Notes: generated by a model not told the origin, from the letters alone. Positions 1-6,421 are shown, numbered from the stretch's first letter. The stretch: DNA of 7,536 bases from Muribaculaceae bacterium (GCA_017962285.1 JAGCVR010000168.1:1-7536), one strand, 5' to 3'. A program made the numbers and translations.

Positions 1-1
1 C

Positions 2-502
2 TACAACATTTCATCTGTTACGCTGACCGAGAAATTCGCACCGCTTATCGGAGCATCGGTTACATTCCAGAACGACCTCACGGTGAATGCCGAATACCGC
101 GATGAACGTACCATCACACTCAACGCAACAGCCGGACAGGTGGTGGAATCGATGCAGAAGTCACTTGTGGTTGGAGCAGGTTTCAAGATTGCGAACTTCA
201 ATACGGTGCTTAAGATGAAAAACTCTCAGAAAGGGGTAAGTAACGACTTGACCTTAAAGTTCGACTTTAAGCTGTCGAACAATACGGCTCTTATCCGCAA
301 GATCGAAGGCAACACAGCCCAGGCGACTACCGGAGCACGTTCGCTCGGAATCAACTTCTCGGCAAATTATGTCCTGAGCCGCAGCATTACGGTGGGAGCA
401 TATTTCGACCATCAGGTGAACACACCTCTCGTGTCATCCTCCGCATATCCCACAACAAACAGTAACTATGGCATATCCATTAATATGTCGCTTGCCAAGT
501 GA
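2..502 (+). CDS. sprA: SprA (type IX secretion translocon), C-terminal end only
   Basis: The reading frame enters from the left edge and ends at TGA 500-502, giving the last 166 residues of a larger protein. SprA is the giant outer-membrane beta-barrel (usually over 2,000 residues) that forms the pore of the type IX secretion system in Bacteroidota and carries cargo proteins to the cell surface. Seen here: an EKFAPLIG segment near the start of the visible part, followed by alternating polar/hydrophobic stretches typical of barrel strands (for example LTVNAEYRDER and LTLKFDFKLSNN), then a last strand near ISINMSLAK ending two residues from the C-terminus. This order (F-PL-G, NAEYRDERT, later a SNYGISINMSL ending) matches my memory of SprA C-termini. 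The N-terminal bulk lies outside the window, so its integrity cannot be judged. The stop overlaps a possible GTG start of the next gene, suggesting shared transcription. Another large outer-membrane barrel is the main alternative. Confidence 0.82.
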   Translation, partial: YNISSVTLTEKFAPLIGASVTFQNDLTVNAEYRDERTITLNATAGQVVESMQKSLVVGAGFKIANFNTVLKMKNSQKGVSNDLTLKFDFKLSNNTALIRKIEGNTAQATTGARSLGINFSANYVLSRSITVGAYFDHQVNTPLVSSSAYPTTNSNYGISINMSLAK

Positions 503-504
503 TT

Positions 505-2142
505 ATGATGGATGACAGCAACATAGGTAATGAAGTTCCGAAAGAGACTCTTTCGCGATACCTGGGATTGAGTTTTTTTTCATTAATAATTCTGGGATTT
601 CTGCTTGCCCAGTTCTGCTGGGTTGTTTCAATTCCTGTCATCTGGGCATTGCCGGTGGCTGCGCTTGCATCGCAGGCATTTCTCTTGTTTCGCGGAGGAT
701 TTAACCATAGAAAAATAGGGTTTCTTATCCTCTTCATCTGCCTTCTTGTATGTTCGGTGTTTGTAAGCGGATTGGTTTTTGACTTTTCATTCGACGGAAA
801 CACCTATCACCCGAACACGATTTTTGCGATCAAGAATGGGTGGAATCCATTCCGTGGTACAAACGAAGGCGTCTTGATTGGCTCGTTCTGGAGCAAGTAT
901 TACGCGCTTGGGATGGAGACGGTGGAGGCAATGATCTATTCTCTGACCGGAAACATTCAAACAGGCAAGGCTGCAAACCTGTGGCTATTGTTCGCGGCAC
1001 TGTTTGTTCTTGACTATTCACTCCGCGCTGGTGGATTCGGAAAGAAGCGTTTCCTGCTTGTGGCTCTTGTGGCATGCAATCCGGTGGTGGTGAGCCAGAT
1101 GCTGAGTTTCTACGTTGACCACACTCAATATTTGCTGATGGTGACGGCGATATCTTTTCTCTTTCTATGGCAAAACAGAAAAGAGCGGCTTGATTATTTC
1201 TGCCTGATACTGGCACTTGCGTTTGCCATTTCGGTAAAGGTGAATGTGGGGTTCTGGGTGATGCTGTTTACCGTGCTTTCGTGGCTTGTTTTCGGTTTCA
1301 GGAAAGATCAGGTATTGCAAATTGCGGTTGCTGGTGTCTCGGCAGTGCTGATAGGATTTCTGGTAATGGGGTATTTCCCTTATGTAACCAATTTTATTTC
1401 AAAGGGAAATCCGTTCTATCCGTTGATGGGTGAGGGTAGCGTGGACATCATCAGTATAAACGCTCCGTCTCAGATAAGCGGGATGTCGCCCCTGCTGTCG
1501 CCTTTCTATTCAATTGTGTATCCGCTCACGAGTGATTGCAGTTTTATGGAATACTTCGCATCATCGAAGCTTGACGCGCGTCTTGGCGGGTTCGGTCCTG
1601 TCTTTGCCGTGTCGTTGATACTTGGATTTTTCCTTCCGTTATTCCTTGAACGTGGACTGCGGATCAGGCTGTGGCTTGTGATGATTTTCACTCTGCTGAT
1701 GACGTTAGTGCTGCCTGCCGGCTGGTGGGCGAGATATGTGCCGTTTGTCTATGGCGTGCCGGTGGTGGCGGTTTTGTTCTGGCAGAAAAGCGCAGTGCGC
1801 GGGCGAATGTTGATGCTGGCGTGTTCGGCATTGTTGGCGCTTAATGTACTGTTTTTCGTGCCGCAAATGTTGGTTAAATATATCCAATACAATACTTTTG
1901 TAAAAGAATTTGTGTCGTCTTCGCCCTCACCGGTGAAGTTGGACGGCTACAATGTGGGCATGGTTGTGAATCTTGCCGATGCTGGAGTGAAATGCGAAAT
2001 CGTTCCTGAAGAGCAGTGCAATTACGAGATTGTGACTGGACCGCCTGTGAAGATGCAGTGTGAAACACTTCCGGCATTGCCGGCAGAGAAACAAATAATT
2101 GGCATCACCGTGAAGATGCCCGAAGTGAGAAAGATTAAATAG
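505..2142 (+). CDS. Multi-pass membrane protein, GT-C-like glycosyltransferase
   Basis: Probable inner-membrane glycosyltransferase of the GT-C fold, which takes sugars from polyprenyl-phosphate donors on the periplasmic side. About 11 to 13 hydrophobic segments fill residues ~24-455 (numbering from GTG 499). The first large loop after the segment at ~72-94 holds D95, D99 and H104 (DFSFDGNTYH), where GT-C enzymes place their catalytic acid. Other GT-C-like marks are GNPFYP at 303-308 and WWARY at 409-413. Residues ~456-547 form a soluble tail with three cysteines (499, 507, 521). The acceptor and sugar cannot be read from sequence. Start choice: GTG 499 overlaps the sprA stop, while ATG 505 and ATG 508 follow at once; no ribosome site decides, and I prefer ATG 505. 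The stop is TAG, 3 nt before the next gene, a DPPR-synthase-like enzyme, which suggests a pentose donor. Alternatives are a flippase or an O-antigen ligase-like protein, but the loop acids favour GT-C. Confidence 0.72.
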   Translation: MMDDSNIGNEVPKETLSRYLGLSFFSLIILGFLLAQFCWVVSIPVIWALPVAALASQAFLLFRGGFNHRKIGFLILFICLLVCSVFVSGLVFDFSFDGNTYHPNTIFAIKNGWNPFRGTNEGVLIGSFWSKYYALGMETVEAMIYSLTGNIQTGKAANLWLLFAALFVLDYSLRAGGFGKKRFLLVALVACNPVVVSQMLSFYVDHTQYLLMVTAISFLFLWQNRKERLDYFCLILALAFAISVKVNVGFWVMLFTVLSWLVFGFRKDQVLQIAVAGVSAVLIGFLVMGYFPYVTNFISKGNPFYPLMGEGSVDIISINAPSQISGMSPLLSPFYSIVYPLTSDCSFMEYFASSKLDARLGGFGPVFAVSLILGFFLPLFLERGLRIRLWLVMIFTLLMTLVLPAGWWARYVPFVYGVPVVAVLFWQKSAVRGRMLMLACSALLALNVLFFVPQMLVKYIQYNTFVKEFVSSSPSPVKLDGYNVGMVVNLADAGVKCEIVPEEQCNYEIVTGPPVKMQCETLPALPAEKQIIGITVKMPEVRKIK

Positions 2143-2145
2143 GTC

Positions 2146-3036
2146 ATGAAACGGATAGGCATATTGTTGCGGACAATCAGGATTGAGCAGTGGGTGAAGA
2201 ACGTGTTTGTTCTATGCCCTGTGATTTTCGGTGGCAAGCTGTTGTCGGCGACTCATCTGTGCAATTCCTTGATTGCAGTGCTTTGCTTCTGCTTTGCCGC
2301 TTCTGCCATTTATTGCCTCAACGATATCCGTGACGTGGAAACCGACCGTCTCCATGAGCAGAAACGTAAGCGTCCGCTCGCCAGCGGAGAAATCAGTGAT
2401 CGCCAGGTGAAAGTGGTGGGGCTTCTGATGTGCGCACTGTCGTTGCTGTTGCCGTTTTTCCTGCCCGATGGATGGAAACTGGCATTGGTGATACTCGCAT
2501 ATCTGGTGCTGAATGTATTTTACTCTTTCGGTCTGAAAACGATACCTGTGCTGGATGTGGTCATTGTGGCGGTGGGGTTCGTGCTTCGGTTGCTTGCCGG
2601 CGGCGTGTCGTCAGGTGTGGAACTTTCGCGTTGGATTGTGGTAATGACATTTGTTCTGACTCTCCTGATTGCACTCGGCAAACGACGGAGTGATGTGGAG
2701 ACCTTCTCCCGCACCGGAGTGAAACTGCGCAAGAATGTTTCTTATTACAATGTCCGTTTTCTTGATGTCTCGCTTTGGGTGCTGTCGGCGGTAACGGTGC
2801 TGTGCTATGTGCTTTATACAATCGATTCGGAAGTGGTGAGCCGTCTTAACTGCAATTACCTCTATGTCTCGGCAGTATTTGTCGTGATTGGTCTGGCGCG
2901 CTATCTTCATCTCGCAGTCAGTGATGGTCGTGGCGGTTCGCCAACCAAACTGGTCCTGACCGACAAGGCACTCCTGGCTTCGGTGTTGGGATTTTTCATG
3001 TTTTTCCTGTTTGTGATTTATTCCGGTGCAAAATGA
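2146..3036 (+). CDS. UbiA-superfamily polyprenyl-phosphate phosphoribosyltransferase (DPPR synthase-like)
   Basis: Integral membrane prenyltransferase-fold enzyme of 296 residues, the usual size for this family. The closest known role is that of mycobacterial Rv3806c (UbiA), which joins phosphoribosyl pyrophosphate to decaprenyl phosphate to give decaprenyl-phosphoryl-5-phosphoribose. Visible marks: QWVKN at 15-19; the Mg-binding NDxxDxxxD motif at N59-D67 (NDIRDVETD), followed by KRKRPLASGEI; YSFGLK at 126-131; GKRRSDVETF at 178-187; and the late GGSPTKLVLTDKALL segment at 263-277, which is characteristic of DPPR synthases rather than quinone or heme prenyltransferases. The remainder forms about eight or nine hydrophobic helices. 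The ATG lies 3 nt after the TAG of the GT-C gene, and its stop overlaps the next start (ATGA at 3033-3036), indicating translational coupling with the HAD phosphatase. The product would be a lipid-linked pentose precursor. Substrate specificity (decaprenyl or another polyprenyl chain) is inferred from the family only. Confidence 0.88.
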   Translation: MKRIGILLRTIRIEQWVKNVFVLCPVIFGGKLLSATHLCNSLIAVLCFCFAASAIYCLNDIRDVETDRLHEQKRKRPLASGEISDRQVKVVGLLMCALSLLLPFFLPDGWKLALVILAYLVLNVFYSFGLKTIPVLDVVIVAVGFVLRLLAGGVSSGVELSRWIVVMTFVLTLLIALGKRRSDVETFSRTGVKLRKNVSYYNVRFLDVSLWVLSAVTVLCYVLYTIDSEVVSRLNCNYLYVSAVFVVIGLARYLHLAVSDGRGGSPTKLVLTDKALLASVLGFFMFFLFVIYSGAK

Positions 3037-3512
3037 GACGAATAATACTGATTGACTTTGACGGCACTCTGATTGATTGCGATTCGCTGTGGACTTATCT
3101 GAGAGAATTCTCGGGATGGAAGTTCCCTGTGAAAATGATTGCGGCGTTTCCCGTGGTGGCGTTCTGTTATCTGTCAAAGTCGCCAAGTCATGCAAAAGAG
3201 CGGTTGCTCTCATTCTTTCTGAAAGGGATAAGCCGCCAGGAACTCGCTGAATGTGCCGGGCGCGTGGCGATGAAACTTCAGGGTCATGTGGTGGAAGCGA
3301 TGAGACATGTTGTGGCGCAGGCACGCGAATGTGGCGATGAAGTGGCAGTGGTAAGCGCCTCACCATCGTTATGGGTGGCACCGGTGGCAGAGCCGCTGGG
3401 CGTGAACCATGTGCTGGCGACGGAACTTGAATATGATGCTTACGGTGTTTTCACCGGCCGTTTCGTGACGCCAAATTGTGTGGGCGTTGAGAAGGTGAAC
3501 AGAATAAGGTAG
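3033..3512 (+). CDS. HAD-IB family phosphatase, interrupted by an in-frame amber stop
   Basis: SerB-like haloacid dehalogenase phosphatase. Motif I is DFDGT at residues 8-12 (nucleophile D8, acid D10), motif II is VVSAS at 106-110 (S108), and motif III lysine is K154 in GVEKV. The cap region between is hydrophobic, as in small HAD-IB enzymes. The open frame stops at TAG 3510-3512, right after KVNRIR, where relatives often continue with E and then the Mg-binding motif IV. That motif (YGDSNGD, codons 177-183) is present in the same frame downstream, with a natural TAA at 3621-3623, so the uninterrupted protein would be 196 residues, a normal family length. The 159-residue product lacks the last Mg-binding acids and is probably inactive unless the TAG is read through. 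Start ATG 3033 overlaps the upstream stop (ATGA). From its partner I infer a role in removing the 5-phosphate from polyprenyl-phosphoryl-5-phosphoribose. Confidence 0.8.
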   Translation: MRRIILIDFDGTLIDCDSLWTYLREFSGWKFPVKMIAAFPVVAFCYLSKSPSHAKERLLSFFLKGISRQELAECAGRVAMKLQGHVVEAMRHVVAQARECGDEVAVVSASPSLWVAPVAEPLGVNHVLATELEYDAYGVFTGRFVTPNCVGVEKVNRIR

Positions 3513-3623
3513 GCATTTGGCATCAACGATGATAACCGTGGTGATTTTCATCTCGTTGCCTATGGCGATTCTAATGGCGACACCTCCATGCTCGCCTTCG
3601 CCGATGAACATGTGAAAATGTAA
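3513..3623 (+). pseudogene. Detached 3' end of the HAD-IB phosphatase (motif IV)
   Basis: This stretch continues the phosphatase frame beyond TAG 3510-3512 for 36 sense codons and closes with TAA 3621-3623. It encodes AFGINDDNRGDFHL and then VAYGDSNGDTSMLAFADEH, a textbook HAD motif IV (GDSxGD, codons 178-183) with the usual ML..AD tail. No start codon in this frame could express it separately in a useful way. It keeps full motif identity and has no further stops or frameshifts, so the interruption looks recent, is a sequencing or assembly error, or is tolerated through readthrough. A single base change from GAG or CAG would produce the TAG. Frame, stop and motif are seen directly; the cause is not. 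Confidence 0.8.
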
Positions 3624-3648
3624 ATTTTTTTATGAGCGGGAAAATGAT

Positions 3649-3656
3649 TAACTTTG
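3649..3656 (+). promoter_or_regulatory. Bacteroidota-type -7 box before the 124-residue gene
   Basis: TAACTTTG matches TAnnTTTG, the -7 consensus of the Bacteroidota primary sigma factor. The matching -33 element is imperfect: only a T-rich stretch (TTTA at about 3629-3632) lies at roughly the right distance. If used, transcription would start near 3663 and leave a leader of about 33 nt before ATG 3696. The site lies just after the end of the HAD frame, which fits a new transcription unit here. An 8-bp degenerate motif in AT-rich DNA can occur by chance. Confidence 0.4.
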
Positions 3657-3695
3657 CCCAATAAAATACTTTGATTATTGAAACAATTACAGATA

Positions 3696-4070
3696 ATGAA
3701 CGAGTCAATAAAAAAGGAATTAAGCAAGGACACTAACGGACTTCTCACTTACGAATATATTGCCAACAATATTGATGATGTGGACGACATCATGCCGGAA
3801 TTGATCGACAATATTATCTCAGTGGACCTTACGGGGCAGTTTGTTGTGAGCACGGCCCGCTATCTTCATGCCATCGACCCCGAGAAATATAGCGAAAGCA
3901 TCGACCGGCTGATTAAGGCAGCCATTATGCGCGACCGCGACCGCGCGTATCTGGGCAGCCTGGCATCATCGATCTGGGGAAGCGACTATAAGGAACATGC
4001 CGCTGAGCTAAGCGCAAAAGACGACAATTTCCGTCGCATTTACAAACGTCTTTATCCGGTGGGAATTTGA
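3696..4070 (+). CDS. Conserved-looking protein of unknown function, 124 residues
   Basis: I do not recognise a named family. The protein is small, cytoplasmic (no signal peptide or membrane segment), acidic in its first half and basic at its end. Features: TYEYIANNIDDVDDIMPELIDNI at 18-40, a helical acidic stretch (quoted here as TYEYIANNIDD followed by VDDIMPELIDNI); VDLTGQFVVSTARYLHAID at 43-61; a charged helix with RDRDRAYLGSLASSIWG at 79-95; and a closing DDNFRRIYKRLYP at 109-121. The mainly helical layout resembles small helical-repeat or adaptor-like proteins seen in Bacteroidales, which is an impression, not a match. Start: ATG 3696 is preferred to the upstream TTG 3678, because ATG is the normal start and translation then begins directly at MNESIKKE. 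It has its own promoter-like box upstream and is separated from the next gene by 45 nt. Function cannot be assigned. Confidence 0.75.
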   Translation: MNESIKKELSKDTNGLLTYEYIANNIDDVDDIMPELIDNIISVDLTGQFVVSTARYLHAIDPEKYSESIDRLIKAAIMRDRDRAYLGSLASSIWGSDYKEHAAELSAKDDNFRRIYKRLYPVGI

Positions 4071-4115
4071 TTTTCACTGTTTTCCGTAGCATAATCATTA
4101 TAAACATATAGACTT

Positions 4116-5024
4116 ATGAAATCAAGACAGATAAGCATTCTTGCGGCACTGATAATAATTGCTTTCTCGTGTTCCATGAACACGGCAAATGACAACGCGC
4201 AGAATAGCGAAAGCGCTAACAGCGCAAGCAGCACAGAAGTATCAACACCAAAAACAAATAACAACTTGGAAAACTGCACAAAAGTTGAGATTAAGACATC
4301 TCTTGGCGACATCGTGGTGGCTCTCTATAACGAAACGCCCAAGCACCGCGACAATTTCATAAAACTTGTGAACGAAGGCTATTACAACGGAGTCTTGTTC
4401 CATCGTGTGATTAAAGACTTCATGATTCAGACCGGCGACGGCACCAGCAAAACAGCCGGCCCTGAAGCGCATCTTGGCACCGGCGACCCCGGCTACACCC
4501 TCGAGGCTGAGTTCGTTTACCCCAAGTATTTCCATAAGAAAGGCGCACTCGCGGCTGCCCGCACTGCCGACCAGGTTAATCCCGAACGCCGCAGCAGCGG
4601 GTCTCAGTTCTATATCGTTACCGGTAACGTATATGGAGTGGGGCAGTTGCAGCAAATGGCACAGCAAATGGTGAATCAGCAGAAACAGATGCGTTTCCAG
4701 GCGCTTGCGATGGAACACCGCGATGACATCATGCGGTGGCAGGCAAATAACGACACCGGCAACCTGACGAATCTCCAGAACCAGTTGATAGAGCAGGTGA
4801 ACAAGGAGTTTGCCGACAAACCTGCACCAACCATGACTCAGGAGCAAATCGACGCTTATTCATCCATTGGCGGTGCTCCGCACCTCGACGGACAATACAC
4901 CGTGTTTGGCGAAGTGGTTTCTGGAATGGATGTGGTGGATAAGATTCAGAACGTGGCAACACGAAGTGGTGATGACCGCCCTCTGGAAGATGTGAAAATC
5001 GTTTCTGCAAAAGTCCTGAAATAA
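4116..5024 (+). CDS. Cyclophilin-type peptidyl-prolyl isomerase, putative lipoprotein with helical insertion
   Basis: Peptidyl-prolyl cis/trans isomerase of 302 residues that probably assists protein folding in the periplasm. An N-terminal basic/hydrophobic signal (residues 1-18) ends at C19 in AFSC, a loose Bacteroidota lipobox, followed by a Ser/Asn-rich linker to about 52. No acidic export signal follows the cysteine, so a periplasm-facing anchor is likely. The cyclophilin domain starts near 56: FHRVIKDFMIQTGDG at 95-109 with the catalytic arginine R97; SGSQFYIVTG at 161-170; and HLDGQYTVFGEVVSGMDVVD at 256-275. Between the last two lies an insertion at about 174-250 that single-domain cyclophilins lack; it is Gln/Met-rich and helical. 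Similar insertions occur in Bacteroidota homologues as I recall them. The M16 peptidase gene begins 7 nt downstream, implying an operon. ATG 4116 gives a complete signal peptide. No good TAnnTTTG box is visible before it. Confidence 0.9.
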   Translation: MKSRQISILAALIIIAFSCSMNTANDNAQNSESANSASSTEVSTPKTNNNLENCTKVEIKTSLGDIVVALYNETPKHRDNFIKLVNEGYYNGVLFHRVIKDFMIQTGDGTSKTAGPEAHLGTGDPGYTLEAEFVYPKYFHKKGALAAARTADQVNPERRSSGSQFYIVTGNVYGVGQLQQMAQQMVNQQKQMRFQALAMEHRDDIMRWQANNDTGNLTNLQNQLIEQVNKEFADKPAPTMTQEQIDAYSSIGGAPHLDGQYTVFGEVVSGMDVVDKIQNVATRSGDDRPLEDVKIVSAKVLK

Positions 5025-5031
5025 ACAAATA

Positions 5032-6270
5032 ATGATAGAATTCAAAAGGCATATCCTGTCAAATGGGATAAGGCTTCTGCATCACTTCGACGCCGCCACT
5101 CGCATGGTGGCGTTGAACATACTTTATGACGTCGGCGCACGTGATGAAACACCCTCTCACACCGGACTTGCGCACCTGATGGAACACCTGATGTTTTCGG
5201 GCAGCGAGCACGTGGAGTCGTTCAACGAGACGCTTGAGCGTGCCGGTGGCATAAGCAATGCCTGGACATCGTGGGATGTGACGAACTATTATGAGACATT
5301 GCCAGCCGAGAACATCGAGACCGCCATGTGGCTCGAGTCCGACCGCATGCGCGGTCTGAATGTGTCGCAAACGAATGTGGATGTTCAGCGAAGCGTGGTT
5401 ATTGAAGAATTCAAGCAGCGCTATCTGAATGCGCCCTATGGCGATTTGAGTCACTTGCTTTTTCCGCTCGCATACAAGGTGCATCCTTACAGAGTTCCTG
5501 TGATAGGCGAGCGGGTGGAACACATTCAGGGCTTGTCGCTTGAACTTGTCAGGTCGTTCTACGAGACCCACTATTCCCCCGATAATGCCGTACTCTGCCT
5601 GTCGGGGAATATCTCCTTTGAACGTGCGGTGGAATTGACGGAAAAATGGTTCGGCGACATTAACGGTACAAGCCATTACCGGCGGAACCTGCCGCAGGAA
5701 CCCGCACAAAATGAGTACCGCCGCCTTGAAGTGGAACGGGATGTGCCCCAGACCTTGATTGCCAGGGCTTACAAGATGTGTGGGCGGAACGATGCGTTGT
5801 TCGTTGCATCTGATTTGCTCAGCGATGTCCTGGCAAACGGGAAATCGTCGAGATTCTACCAGAATCTGGTACTGAAGAGCGACGTTTTCACACAGGCCGA
5901 CGCTTCCGTGCTCGGTACGCTTGACCCCGGCGTGTTTCTTGTTACTGCTTTGCTTGCCGAAGGAGCAAACGTTGCCGATGCCGAGAAAATGATCGACGAG
6001 CAGCTGGAAGAACTGATCTTGAAAGGTGTTTCTCAATATGAACTTGAGAAATGTGTGAACAAATTCATGAGCAATCATTTGTTCGAGAACGTGGGTTATG
6101 CGAAAAAAGCTACAAATCTCTGCCTGAGCGAGCTGCGGGGAGATGCGTACCTGGTGAACGATGAGTTGGCTGAATATGCTTCCGCTACCTGCTCCGATGT
6201 GGTGAATGTTGCCCGGCAGATTCTTCGCAGGGAAAACTGCTCCACACTGATTTATAAAGCGAGAAACTAA
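5032..6270 (+). CDS. M16 family zinc metallopeptidase (insulinase/processing-peptidase type)
   Basis: Single-unit M16 peptidase of 412 residues, the normal size for the bacterial short form (N-terminal catalytic M16 domain followed by an M16_C domain). The inverted zinc motif HxxEH is HLMEH at 48-52, with H48 and H52 as ligands and E51 as the base. The third ligand should be one of the glutamates in VVIEEF (E125 or E126). FSGSEH then FNETLERAGG follow the motif as in other members. The C-terminal half shows HYSPDNAVLCLSGN at 180-193 and GKSSRFYQNLV at 270-280, the usual substrate-binding stretch. There is no signal peptide or membrane segment, so the enzyme is predicted cytoplasmic, though some relatives are periplasmic. 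It follows the isomerase by 7 nt and is probably co-transcribed. These enzymes cut short peptides inside a closed chamber; the substrate here is unknown. It may act as a homodimer or with a second M16 partner not in this window. Confidence 0.93.
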   Translation: MIEFKRHILSNGIRLLHHFDAATRMVALNILYDVGARDETPSHTGLAHLMEHLMFSGSEHVESFNETLERAGGISNAWTSWDVTNYYETLPAENIETAMWLESDRMRGLNVSQTNVDVQRSVVIEEFKQRYLNAPYGDLSHLLFPLAYKVHPYRVPVIGERVEHIQGLSLELVRSFYETHYSPDNAVLCLSGNISFERAVELTEKWFGDINGTSHYRRNLPQEPAQNEYRRLEVERDVPQTLIARAYKMCGRNDALFVASDLLSDVLANGKSSRFYQNLVLKSDVFTQADASVLGTLDPGVFLVTALLAEGANVADAEKMIDEQLEELILKGVSQYELEKCVNKFMSNHLFENVGYAKKATNLCLSELRGDAYLVNDELAEYASATCSDVVNVARQILRRENCSTLIYKARN

Positions 6271-6285
6271 ATCAGCGTCGGTCTA

Positions 6286-6330
6286 TGCCGCCCACCGTCA
6301 CAGCCACTGCGGCACATCTCCGACGTGCCG
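6286..6330. repeat. Stem-loop(s) after the M16 gene with alternative pairing
   Basis: CGGCAC at 6310-6315 pairs exactly with GTGCCG at 6325-6330 around a 9-nt loop. The same left arm can instead pair upstream: TGCCGC 6286-6291 with GCGGCA 6309-6314. The two pairings exclude each other. This is the first of a run of palindromes between the M16 gene and the next promoter. It may be part of a 3' end, a REP-like repeat or a structured RNA; no T-run follows. Confidence 0.5.
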
Positions 6331-6349
6331 TCCGTTATTCGGTCTGGTT

Positions 6350-6392
6350 CACACAGTGCGCACCAGATCTTCAATCTGGCACGCACAATGTG
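6350..6392. repeat. Long imperfect hairpin (15 bp in three blocks)
   Basis: Three arm blocks pair in order: CACA 6350-6353 with TGTG 6389-6392, GTGCG 6356-6360 with CGCAC 6382-6386, and CCAGAT 6363-6368 with ATCTGG 6374-6379. The blocks are separated by two symmetric 2x2 mismatches, and the loop is 5 nt (6369-6373). Fifteen pairs around one axis are unlikely by chance in 43 nt. It resembles short palindromic repeats of the AGATxxxxxATCT kind that I recall as scattered in Bacteroidota intergenic regions. There is no T-tract behind it, so a simple terminator is unlikely. Confidence 0.7.
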
Positions 6393-6404
6393 TTAAGCAC
6401 ATAA

Positions 6405-6421
6405 GCAAGTCTTCGACTTGC
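6405..6421. repeat. Perfect 7-bp hairpin with TTC loop
   Basis: GCAAGTC 6405-6411 is the exact reverse complement of GACTTGC 6415-6421, leaving a 3-nt loop. Its core, AGTCTTCGACT, has the same layout as the core of the neighbouring hairpin, AGATCTTCAATCT, which suggests a shared type of element. It shares two bases with the next hairpin. Confidence 0.65.

Noticed and set aside
2611..3381. 256-codon minus-strand open frame across the UbiA and HAD genes
   Set aside because: It crosses two well-supported plus-strand genes joined by an ATGA overlap, and its translation is His/Arg/Ser-rich without domain character.
3529..3615. Alternative start at ATG 3529 just after the amber codon
   Set aside because: It lies in a different frame, gives only a short hydrophobic peptide and does not encode HAD motif IV.
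4067..4095. Sigma70-like pair TTGATT / CATAAT with 17-nt spacing before the isomerase gene
   Set aside because: Bacteroidota use a different primary promoter consensus (TTTG / TAnnTTTG). The match to the enterobacterial pattern in AT-rich DNA is probably chance.
4242..4847. 201-codon minus-strand open frame opposite the isomerase
   Set aside because: The plus strand encodes a complete cyclophilin. The antisense product looks like a shadow.
5059..6078. Long open frame (339 codons) on the minus strand inside the M16 gene
   Set aside because: The plus strand there encodes an M16 peptidase with all expected motifs. The antisense translation shows no recognisable domain and is a codon-bias shadow.
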